From the NCBI GenBank assembly GCA_029979565.1, contig JAPOHG010000011.1:1-45594 (forward strand): a DNA stretch of 45,594 bases, in the 5' to 3' direction. Source of the stretch: a bacterium. Lineage in GTDB: Bacteria; Bacteroidota; Bacteroidia; Flavobacteriales_D; Sanyastnellaceae. The translations under genes were made by a program, and so were the position numbers. Shown in pieces: positions 24,475-31,402 of this stretch. Below the pieces are notes generated by a model. It had not been told where the DNA came from and searched no databases. It was given only the letters and a program-made list of their open reading frames with translations. Each line of letters opens with the position of its first letter. Position 1 is the stretch's first letter.

Positions 24475-25697
24475 GGATGCATGGCCGTTTCGACGGCGTC
24501 CTTGACGGCCTGCACTACCCGTTGAATGTCATGATCGCTCAAATCCAAGTGGATCGGCAGGCTCAAGCTTTCTTCAAACAGCTGAGCCGAGGCGGGATAG
24601 TTCGCAACGCGTTCCCCACGGCGTTGATGCAACGTCAGCATGGGAAGGGGTTGAAAATGCACGTTTGTGGCGATGCCTTGTGCTTTGAGGGTACGCATGA
24701 TGCCATCGCGCTTTTCCGACGAAATGCCTTTGATCCGCAATTGGAACAAATGGTATGAGCTCGTGCGCACGGCGTCGGCAAGCGGAGGCGATTCATACCA
24801 TGAACACGCCTGAAAGCCTGCATGGTATTGGTTGGCAATGGCGGCACGGCGTTGCAGTTGCTCGGGGTACTTGCGGAGTTGTGCCCGGCCGATGGCCGCT
24901 TGCAAATCCGTCATGTTGCATTTGTACCCTGCTTCCACCACGTCGTAATGCCAGCTACCGGTGGTTTTTTCCAAGGCGCTTTTGGATTGCCCGTGCAGGG
25001 CCATGGCCTTGAACCAACCGAGAATCGAATCCATCTCAAGCGAATCCGGAAGGTTGAACGCGAGCGCCCCTCCTTCTGCCGTGGTCAAGTTTTTGACCGC
25101 ATGGAAACTGAATCCGGTGATGTCTGCCTGGCTGCCCACGGGCTGACCGGCGTATTTAGCGCCAAAAGAGTGCGCCGCATCCGAGAGGAACAACGGCCTT
25201 TCCAGCTGCGCTTGCACGTCATTCTGGGCCTGGAACGTCGCCCGGGTTGCTTCTGAATTCAGCAACGCCGAGATGGCATCGTAATCGACGGGCCAGCCAC
25301 CCAAATCCACGGGCATGACCACTTTGGTTCGAGGTCCAATGAGCGGGACAATAGCCGACGCCGTGATCACCCGCTCGGCGGGGTCGATGTCGGCCAGCAC
25401 GGGGGTAGCCCCACAGTGCAGTACGATGTTGGCCGTCGCTGCATACGTCATCGCCGGAATGATGACTTCATCGCCCGGCCCAACACCGAACCAGCGCAGC
25501 GCCAATTCACACGCCGTCGTCCAGCTGGAAAAGCAGGCCACGTGTTTGAGCTGAAGAAACACCGCCAATTCCTCTTCAAATGCCGCCAATTCAGGCCCTG
25601 AAGTAATCCATCCCGAACGCAAAACCTCCGTCACAGCAGCGATGGTGTCTTCGTCGATAGGGGGTGGAGCGAAGCCGATGGATTTAGGCATTGACAT
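24471..25697 (-). CDS. DegT/DnrJ/EryC1/StrS-family PLP aminotransferase
   Basis: 408 residues, the fold I sugar aminotransferase family that converts keto-sugar nucleotides to amino sugars. Landmarks: GWITSGPELAAFEEELA, PAMTYAATANIVLHCGATPV, SDAAHSFGAKY and FSFHAVKNLTTAEGG, where Lys202 is the expected PLP Schiff-base residue; then YKCNMTDLQAAIGRAQL. Start at the ATG at 25697; the ATG at 25691 is an alternative. It is coupled to the sugar transferase downstream, so the product sugar is likely the one passed to undecaprenyl phosphate. A promoter box ends 4 bases before the start codon. No dehydratase or acetyltransferase partner is in the window. Confidence 0.93.
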   Translation of the reverse strand: MSMPKSIGFAPPPIDEDTIAAVTEVLRSGWITSGPELAAFEEELAVFLQLKHVACFSSWTTACELALRWFGVGPGDEVIIPAMTYAATANIVLHCGATPVLADIDPAERVITASAIVPLIGPRTKVVMPVDLGGWPVDYDAISALLNSEATRATFQAQNDVQAQLERPLFLSDAAHSFGAKYAGQPVGSQADITGFSFHAVKNLTTAEGGALAFNLPDSLEMDSILGWFKAMALHGQSKSALEKTTGSWHYDVVEAGYKCNMTDLQAAIGRAQLRKYPEQLQRRAAIANQYHAGFQACSWYESPPLADAVRTSSYHLFQLRIKGISSEKRDGIMRTLKAQGIATNVHFQPLPMLTLHQRRGERVANYPASAQLFEESLSLPIHLDLSDHDIQRVVQAVKDAVETAMHP

Positions 25698-25701
25698 GGT
25701 G

Positions 25702-25732
25702 CAAAATACGTTGAGAAGGTCCTCGCATTCAA
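25702..25732 (-). promoter_or_regulatory. Promoter of the aminotransferase / sugar-transferase pair
   Basis: On the minus strand TTG (25732-25730), 21-base spacer, TATTTTG (25708-25702), then 4 bases to the ATG at 25697. Predicts a leaderless transcript. Confidence 0.5.
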
Positions 25733-25766
25733 GTGAAATGGAGCCGATGTGAAATAGCTGTGTATA

Positions 25767-25778
25767 TATGTTAACATA
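25767..25778. promoter_or_regulatory. 12-bp perfect palindrome between the aminotransferase and Crp/Fnr genes
   Basis: TATGTTAACATA reads the same on both strands. It lies in the longest non-coding gap of the window (25698-25901) in locally AT-rich DNA. Flanking it at 25748-25753 and 25782-25787 are TGTGAA and TTCACA. It is a candidate operator for the adjacent Crp/Fnr regulator or for another dimeric repressor. Confidence 0.45.
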
Positions 25779-25811
25779 CCATTCACACCGGTCAAATTAG
25801 CCTTGAACGCA

Positions 25812-25827
25812 CCGTACTTTTGTACGG
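25812..25827. promoter_or_regulatory. Palindrome containing a perfect -7 box, upstream of the Crp/Fnr gene
   Basis: CCGTAC-TTTT-GTACGG is a perfect 6-4-6 inverted repeat. The plus strand contains TACTTTTG (25815-25822), a perfect TAnnTTTG box, so a protein bound to this palindrome would cover the promoter. If used, the leader to the ATG at 25902 would be about 75 bases. Confidence 0.45.
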
Positions 25828-25901
25828 AAAAGAAGTAGGTCATACCAACCCTGGTGGATTTTGTACCAAATGCATGTACATTGGAGTCAAAATTGAAACA
25901 A

Positions 25902-26531
25902 ATGAGAACGACCAATCAACGAAATTGGTGTTCCGTTGCGCTCGCCGATTTGCTTTCTACGAATTCGGAAGTCGTGAGCATGCCGAAGGGGAGCATTGTA
26001 CTGTCACCCGGCGACGAGGTTGCTTCTGCTTTCATATTGAATAAAGGTTCGGTGAAGTTATTCCGTGTTTCGGAATCAGGAGAAAGGCACCTGTTGTATC
26101 TCCTGTCGGGCGATTGCTTGTGCGCCCTGAGCACCCTGACGACCCTGGTTGGGAAGAAAAATGTCATTCTCGCGGAAGCGGAAAGTAATATAGAGGTCCA
26201 AGTAATTTCGAGGGAGGAGGCGAGCCGCCTTTTTGTGGAAAACGAAGAATGGCGCACCCTCGTACTGAGCGGTGTGTTAGAATCTTGGCAGGAAACAATG
26301 CAAATGCTCGATCAGGTAGCTTTCAACCCGCTACAACACAGACTCAAACAGTATTTGGCCCTGCACGCCGGCCTTTCAGAACGACAAATCGTCCAAAAGT
26401 CACACGCTGAAATTGCGGAAGAATTGAACGTGAGCCGAGAGGCCGTCAGTCGCGTGCTCAAGGTGATGGAAAAAGACGATGCTGTGCACCTAGGGCACGG
26501 TTCCATCAAAGTCATCGACGTCAATCCATAG
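25902..26531 (+). CDS. Crp/Fnr-family transcriptional regulator
   Basis: 209 residues from the ATG at 25902 (an in-frame GTG at 25854 would add 16). The N-terminal cyclic-nucleotide-binding-fold domain contains GSIVLSPGDEVASAFILNKG and SESGERHLLYLLSGDCL; the C-terminal helix-turn-helix is HAEIAEELNVSREAVSRVLKVME at about 165-187, split here as the HAEIAEELN and SREAVSRVL helices. Cysteines are few (Cys10 by this start, then two in GDCLCALS), not the four-Cys N-terminal cluster of Fnr, so an iron-sulfur oxygen sensor is not clear. TACATTGG (25877-25884) is a second candidate -7 box 17 bases before the ATG. Stop is 5 bases from the stop of the convergent DUF3108 gene. Confidence 0.92.
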   Translation: MRTTNQRNWCSVALADLLSTNSEVVSMPKGSIVLSPGDEVASAFILNKGSVKLFRVSESGERHLLYLLSGDCLCALSTLTTLVGKKNVILAEAESNIEVQVISREEASRLFVENEEWRTLVLSGVLESWQETMQMLDQVAFNPLQHRLKQYLALHAGLSERQIVQKSHAEIAEELNVSREAVSRVLKVMEKDDAVHLGHGSIKVIDVNP

Positions 26532-26536
26532 AGGGT

Positions 26537-27412
26537 TTAATCCAACAAAGCTGCGTCTCGGTCCAGAGCTGTGCGCTTGCGAAAAGTGGTGAGTTCTTGG
26601 GGCTCGAGCAACGTGGCCTTTGACAAATAGACTCTGGCGCGGCCAACCACCAACTCGGTTTCGACAAAAACGGGTAGCCTCCGAGCGTCCGCGGTGACGA
26701 TGACCCGCATTTGATCACCCGCCTTGAATACCGTTCCGTCAATGAGGGTGGGAGAGAACTCCCAACATTCTACAAGGCGTTGAGTGGTGGGGTCTTCATG
26801 TTGTAAAGTCCCCCTGAAGTCCAGCCGGGTGCTGTGAACCTCCCCGTCGAGGATGAGGTGCAAAGCGACGGTATCTCCGGCTTGATAATCCTCCCACGGC
26901 AAGTGCCGGCAATGGTGAACCGCGGTCATCACATCGTGTAAGGGAACATCGAGGTCATTGGTCACTGCTCCACTTTCGAGCTCCAAGTCGGAACTGATCC
27001 AGGAGGCTTCCCGTGGGTTTTTCAAAAAATACCAGCGGTCGTAGCGGTGGCTTCCTTCCCGCCCGCGCCGTTGAAAATTGATGGGGTTCAATTGGGCATC
27101 CGCCACACTCGCGTAGATGCTGTTGACGGAATAGAACCAATTCCAGTGGCTGCGCGACGCGCCCCACCCTTCAAAACTCCAGAGTTGATTCCCGCTGTAC
27201 GCCATGGATGCTGTCGTAAAACTGACATCGCCAACTTCAAGGTAAAATGGTCCCCACTGGTACGTGACTGTATAATCCAATCGCTCACCATCGGTGGGTT
27301 GCGTTGCAAATGACTGGGCAGCAACGTGGGCTGCCATCCAAGAGGCAGAAAGCAACAAAAAAACCCTGCTCCGAAGCAGGGTTTTTGAGGATGCGGGAAA
27401 TCGAGCGCCCAT
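26537..27412 (-). CDS. DUF3108-domain exported protein
   Basis: 291 residues of the DUF3108 family. The frame opens MGARFPASSKTLLRSRVFLL and continues into a signal peptide ending VAAQ, followed by ERLDYTVTYQWGPFYLEVGDVSF, the usual DUF3108 opening (strand, then 'G...AG/EV'), and later FKAGDQMRVIVTADAR and FVETELVVGRARVYLSKA, cut here into parts. The protein is expected in the periplasm. The ATG overlaps the stop of the DUF1573 gene (TAATG on the minus strand), which suggests coupling, but a strong terminator hairpin sits in codons 9-18. If the hairpin ends upstream transcripts, a start at a downstream TTG (27354 or 27351 region) would be needed, though this would drop the positive residues of the signal peptide. 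Function of the family is unknown. Confidence 0.82.
   Translation of the reverse strand: MGARFPASSKTLLRSRVFLLLSASWMAAHVAAQSFATQPTDGERLDYTVTYQWGPFYLEVGDVSFTTASMAYSGNQLWSFEGWGASRSHWNWFYSVNSIYASVADAQLNPINFQRRGREGSHRYDRWYFLKNPREASWISSDLELESGAVTNDLDVPLHDVMTAVHHCRHLPWEDYQAGDTVALHLILDGEVHSTRLDFRGTLQHEDPTTQRLVECWEFSPTLIDGTVFKAGDQMRVIVTADARRLPVFVETELVVGRARVYLSKATLLEPQELTTFRKRTALDRDAALLD
27357..27386 (-). terminator. Perfect terminator hairpin inside the start of the DUF3108 gene
   Basis: A perfect 12-bp inverted repeat (27359-27370 with 27375-27386, loop of 4) has A and T runs on both sides. On the minus strand it is followed by seven T in total, the form of an intrinsic terminator. It lies 26 bases after the DUF1573 stop but within the DUF3108 coding frame. 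Confidence 0.8.
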
Positions 27413-27936
27413 TAAGCACCGGGCTCAACCTCGACAAACGCCTTGATGGTCAAGAACGTCTGAGCGGGATCGGTGTTGGCGTTGATGGTGACCTTTTTGG
27501 TCTGCTGATTCTTCTTGCCTTTGGAGTTGAATTTCACCTCAATCTGGCCCTTCTCACCGGGCTGGATAGGTTCTTTGGGGCACTTTGGTACGGTGCATCC
27601 GCATGATCCTTTGCAGTTGTCAATGATGAGCGGCTCGTCACCTGAGTTCGTGAATTCGAACATGTGCGTGACGGCGTCGCCTTGGGCCAAGGTGCCGAAG
27701 TCAAATTCGTATTCGTTGAATGAGACTGTAGTGGTGGGACCGGTTGGCGCTGTCGCGGCAGCCTTCGCGGGATCGAAATTCCCATCCGCACCGGGGCTGG
27801 TGTTCACGGGGAGTTCTCGGGAGTCTTCTTCAGCAGCAGGGCGCGAGATGGCCGTATCGCTGCTTCCTTCTCCTGCACAACCAATGGCCAAAACAGCCAG
27901 GGCAGGTACAAACAAAAGTTTCCAGTTCAATTTCAT
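27412..27936 (-). CDS. DUF1573-domain lipoprotein
   Basis: 174 residues. The ATG at 27936 gives MKLNWKLLFVPALAVLAIGC with lipobox LAIGC (Cys20); an ATG at 27951 would add five residues. A low-complexity Ala/Pro/Thr linker follows, then the DUF1573 beta-sandwich (FNEYEFDFGTLAQGD, FTNSGDEPLIIDNCKGSCGC, KGQIEVKFNSKGKKNQQTK, AFVEVEP), with the family's typical conserved GSCGC cysteines. DUF1573 proteins are common Bacteroidota envelope proteins of unknown function. It has its own promoter inside the 3' end of the ctpA-like gene, and is followed directly by the DUF3108 gene. Confidence 0.9.
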   Translation of the reverse strand: MKLNWKLLFVPALAVLAIGCAGEGSSDTAISRPAAEEDSRELPVNTSPGADGNFDPAKAAATAPTGPTTTVSFNEYEFDFGTLAQGDAVTHMFEFTNSGDEPLIIDNCKGSCGCTVPKCPKEPIQPGEKGQIEVKFNSKGKKNQQTKKVTINANTDPAQTFLTIKAFVEVEPGA

Positions 27937-27953
27937 GGTTGATGATTTCATGC

Positions 27954-27985
27954 CAAAATTACAATTCAAAAGGTATCGTGTGCAA
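27954..27985 (-). promoter_or_regulatory. Promoter of the DUF1573 gene
   Basis: On the minus strand TTG (27985-27983), 21-base spacer, perfect TAATTTTG (27961-27954), 17 bases before the ATG at 27936. The -33 element lies inside the upstream protease gene. Confidence 0.55.
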
Positions 27986-29570
27986 GGTTGGCTTTTTCAA
28001 AGGTGCCGTCCTGCAGGATTTCTATGGCCCGTTCCAAGGATTCATTCAATCCGGAGATGACCCGGTAGAAGGTACTTTGTTCGAGTAAGTTTCTGCCCAT
28101 CATCGCCTTCATCCGCAATGCAATCGCATGCCCTGACTTGGACCAATCCTCCTCGTCGAATTCCACGCCTTCATCGGTGGCGAATGCTTGGAAGTCCTCC
28201 ATCATTTGCCCAGTGACTTCAAATTTCTCCAGGAAAATGTCCTCCGTCGGGTAGGCTGCTTCTAGCTCCGTTCGCAGGCTGTCCACATAGGTCAGCGCAA
28301 ATCGGTTGTCCAAGCCCTTGCGCAAAATCGCGCTGAAATAAGCCGAATTGTCTGTGGTGTCCAAAGGCACAAAGACATCCGGCAAGATGCCGCCACCGCC
28401 GTACACCGTTCGGCTACGCAGCCGCGTTTCGAACTTCAAGCTGTCTGGTAGTTCCAAGCTGTCAAGGCTCATAAGTTCACCGCTTTCATAGCGCTCGAAT
28501 TTTTCTTTGCGGTAGGCGTCCACACCCTCTTCATAGGGTTTTTGGATGCACCGGCCAGATGGAGTGTAGTACTTCTGCACGGTCAGGCGCACCGCGCTGC
28601 CATCGGGCAGATTCACGGGGCGTTGAACCAGACCCTTGCCGAAGCTGCGGCGGCCCACAATCAAGCCTCGGTCCCAGTCTTGCACGGCGCCGGAAACGAT
28701 CTCCGAAGCGGATGCGCTGCCCTGGTCAATCAGCACGACGAGTCGGCCCTTTTCGAAACGGCCTGGAATGCGGGCATAGGTGTCGTCCCGAGGAAACGAG
28801 CGGCCTTCTGTGTAGACGATGAGTTTTTGCTCTGACAAGAATTCATCGGCCATCTGGATCGCCGTGCGGAGCATGCCGCCGCCGTTGCCTTGCAAATCAA
28901 GAATCAGATCTTCCATGCCTTCTTGCTGAAGCTTGGCAAAAGCCTTGTACAACTCGCTCATGGTGGATTTGGAGAAGCGGTTGACCTTGACGTAACCGAT
29001 GCCCGGTGCGACCATGAACGATGCATCTACGGAGAAGATGGGGATTTTGTCGCGGACGATTTCGAACGTCAGCAGCTCGGGATCAATTCCGCGTTTGATG
29101 CCGACGGTAACCACTGTTCCTTTTGGACCCTTCAGCAAGCGTTGCACGTCTTTGTTGGTAACACCGATTCCAGCAACCACTTCGCCATCGACGGTAACGA
29201 TGCGGTCACCAGCCATGATGCCCAGTTTTTCAGAGGGACCGCCCGAGATGGGTGAAACTACCATGATGGTGTCCCGGAAGATGTTGAACTGAATACCTAC
29301 GCCTTCGAAGTTTCCGTTCAATGGCTCATCGGCGGCTTGGAGTTCTTCGGCCGGGATGTACACAGAGTGTGGGTCCATCTCTGCGAGCATGTTCACAATA
29401 GCGGTTTCCACCAGCGACTCCATGTCCGTGTCTTCCACATAGAGTTGGTCCATGTAGTACAGGAGCGTATTGAATTTTTGGCCTTGTTCCTCAAAATCAG
29501 AGGGTTGCGACCATGCGGCCACGACCATCCCCCAAGCCATCATCCAACCCAATGCAAACTTCTTTCCCAT
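27966..29570 (-). CDS. C-terminal processing (S41A) peptidase, CtpA/Prc-like
   Basis: 534 residues. The ATG at 29570 gives a signal peptide (MGKKFALGWMMAWGMVVAAWSQ). A PDZ domain (about 95-175) includes FEGVGIQFNIFRDTIMVV and GIMAGDRIVTVDG. The S41 core has GYVKVNRFS, DLILDLQGNGGG, the catalytic serine in DQGSASASEI and the lysine in RSFGKGLVQ. A C-terminal region of about 150 residues follows, as in Bacteroidota homologues. The enzyme degrades or trims periplasmic proteins. The gene is divergent from the T9SS trypsin-like protease gene. Confidence 0.94.
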   Translation of the reverse strand: MGKKFALGWMMAWGMVVAAWSQPSDFEEQGQKFNTLLYYMDQLYVEDTDMESLVETAIVNMLAEMDPHSVYIPAEELQAADEPLNGNFEGVGIQFNIFRDTIMVVSPISGGPSEKLGIMAGDRIVTVDGEVVAGIGVTNKDVQRLLKGPKGTVVTVGIKRGIDPELLTFEIVRDKIPIFSVDASFMVAPGIGYVKVNRFSKSTMSELYKAFAKLQQEGMEDLILDLQGNGGGMLRTAIQMADEFLSEQKLIVYTEGRSFPRDDTYARIPGRFEKGRLVVLIDQGSASASEIVSGAVQDWDRGLIVGRRSFGKGLVQRPVNLPDGSAVRLTVQKYYTPSGRCIQKPYEEGVDAYRKEKFERYESGELMSLDSLELPDSLKFETRLRSRTVYGGGGILPDVFVPLDTTDNSAYFSAILRKGLDNRFALTYVDSLRTELEAAYPTEDIFLEKFEVTGQMMEDFQAFATDEGVEFDEEDWSKSGHAIALRMKAMMGRNLLEQSTFYRVISGLNESLERAIEILQDGTFEKANLAHDTF

Positions 29571-29665
29571 ATCCTTTTTCAATGAGCCCTGAAGGTACCG
29601 ATTCTTGGTGCGTGATTTCCCTGAACACTCCCCAATTTTCCCCAATCGATTTGGGACAATCACCG

Positions 29666-29673
29666 TAAATTTG
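29666..29673 (+). promoter_or_regulatory. -7 box of the secreted protease gene
   Basis: TAAATTTG is a perfect match to TAnnTTTG, 25 bases before the ATG at 29699. The nearest TTTG (29650-29653) is only 12 bases upstream, shorter than usual. Confidence 0.45.
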
Positions 29674-29698
29674 ACATAGAACCTCGAGAAACCATTTC

Positions 29699-31396
29699 AT
29701 GAAATACATCCAAGCCATTCTCATGGCGATTTGGGCCCTGACATTCGCTGCAGGCCTCGAAGCGCAGACGTCAACAGCACTCGAGGACAAGACCGTCCCA
29801 ATTGTAGAATTGGACGCGCCGAACGTTCAACATTTGTGGAACCGGGCCTACTGGCACGAGGAAAACACCGGGAAAACCATGCAAGGGGAAATCCTCTCGG
29901 CGTCGTTTGACTTTTTCGAGCAGGCCGATGCTCTTGTCACGGAGGAGGGAACAGTCTGGACCTTGCGCATCCGGGTGGAGGACGCCCCGGCGCTGTGTGT
30001 TTATTTCGATGCCTTCCATTTGCCCATTGGGTCTTCGTTGACTTTCCAATCGGAGGCAGGTCGGTTCAGCACACCGTATGTGGAGGGACCGATTGATTAT
30101 ACCGAAAACAACGACCACGGCCGTTGGGTCAGTGGGGAAATTCCCGGAGAAGAAGTGGTGATGCGGTATGCGCAACCTGCCGGTGCGGTTGGCATGCCCG
30201 AGCTGCATATCAACGGCATTGGTTACTTCTTCCGCTACCTGTGGTTGGATGGAGAGTACGATTTGCTGGCTGAGAGCGACCGCGGTTCGGATCCTTGCCA
30301 AGTTGATGTCATGTGCCCGGAAGGCGATGACTGGCAATGCCAGCGTGACGCCGTGGTGCGGCTTCGGGTGTCTCAAAATGGGGGGATTTACCTCTGCTCA
30401 GGTGCCATGGTGAACAACACCGCCCAGGACTGCAAGCAACTTTTGCTGAGCTCTTGGCACTGCGCTGACGAAGTGGATGAGAACGGGTGGTCCTTGCTCA
30501 AGGTGCGCTACAACTACGAGTACTTTGAATGCGATGGGGCGTCCAGTTTCAATTCACACGTTCGAACGGGCGTATTCTTCATCACGAGCTCTGACGACAT
30601 TGTTGGGAATAACTTCAACGGTTCTGACTTCCTGTTGCTTGAAGTGGAGGATCCCATTTTTGATAGTTGGACACCGTTTTATGCTGGTTGGGACGTTACG
30701 GGCTCCAACCCTACGGAAGGCGTCGGCATTCATCACCCCTCAGGTGATCGAAAGAAAATTTCAACCTACACGACCACAGCCATCAGCAGCAGCGTCTACC
30801 ATCCGGGGGCACACTGGCGTGTCTATTGGCAGGAAACGGTCACCAACCACGGTGTGACCGAAGGAGGGTCATCTGGGTCTCCATTGTACGATCAGAATCA
30901 ACGCATTGTCGGGACGTTAACCGGAGGAGCCTCGTTCTGTGACTCACCTGACTCACCGGATTACTATGGGAAGATGAGTTACCACTGGGATGGTAGCAAT
31001 CCGATTTCCAATGCTGAAAAGCTCTACAACTTCTTGGATCCCATTGGAACGGGCCAGGAAGTCCTGGACGGCAGTTACGTAACGGATTTTGAGGTGCCTT
31101 GTGCCGAGCAGACCATCTGCGGGGTGGTGGAAGTGGAAGAAGAGTGGTTGATTGAGAATGAGTGGTCCATTCGGCCCAATCCGGCACGCGACCGCGTGTA
31201 CGTCGATTGGTCGGGTGAGGTTCAGGCGGCGGAGTTGCGCTTTTACGACGCCCTTGGGCGACCGGTTGCCCAGTTCGATGTCCGGCAAATGGCCGTGCCC
31301 GCTGCCGATGTGAGCGGATGGGCGCAAGGGGTCTACTACGTAACGTTGGAGACGGCTGCAGGGGCTACGGCTACGCGCAAGTTGGTCATTGAGTAA
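29699..31396 (+). CDS. Secreted trypsin-like serine protease (lysyl-endopeptidase type) with T9SS sort-A domain
   Basis: 565 residues. Signal peptide to about residue 23 (GLEAQ). A propeptide-like region of about 180 residues is followed by CQVDVMCPEGDDWQCQRDAV, the start typical of Bacteroidota lysyl-endopeptidase-type proteases. The catalytic triad is visible: His in LLLSSWHCADE, Asp in GSDFLLLEV and Ser in EGGSSGSPLYD. Several cysteines fit disulfides. A sort-A domain follows (WSIRPNPARDRVYVDW ... RKLVIE). T9SS export and removal of the C-terminal domain are inferred. Specificity for lysine is a family guess. The stop is 6 bases from that of convergent mutS2. Confidence 0.92.
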   Translation: MKYIQAILMAIWALTFAAGLEAQTSTALEDKTVPIVELDAPNVQHLWNRAYWHEENTGKTMQGEILSASFDFFEQADALVTEEGTVWTLRIRVEDAPALCVYFDAFHLPIGSSLTFQSEAGRFSTPYVEGPIDYTENNDHGRWVSGEIPGEEVVMRYAQPAGAVGMPELHINGIGYFFRYLWLDGEYDLLAESDRGSDPCQVDVMCPEGDDWQCQRDAVVRLRVSQNGGIYLCSGAMVNNTAQDCKQLLLSSWHCADEVDENGWSLLKVRYNYEYFECDGASSFNSHVRTGVFFITSSDDIVGNNFNGSDFLLLEVEDPIFDSWTPFYAGWDVTGSNPTEGVGIHHPSGDRKKISTYTTTAISSSVYHPGAHWRVYWQETVTNHGVTEGGSSGSPLYDQNQRIVGTLTGGASFCDSPDSPDYYGKMSYHWDGSNPISNAEKLYNFLDPIGTGQEVLDGSYVTDFEVPCAEQTICGVVEVEEEWLIENEWSIRPNPARDRVYVDWSGEVQAAELRFYDALGRPVAQFDVRQMAVPAADVSGWAQGVYYVTLETAAGATATRKLVIE

Positions 31397-31402
31397 GCGG
31401 CG

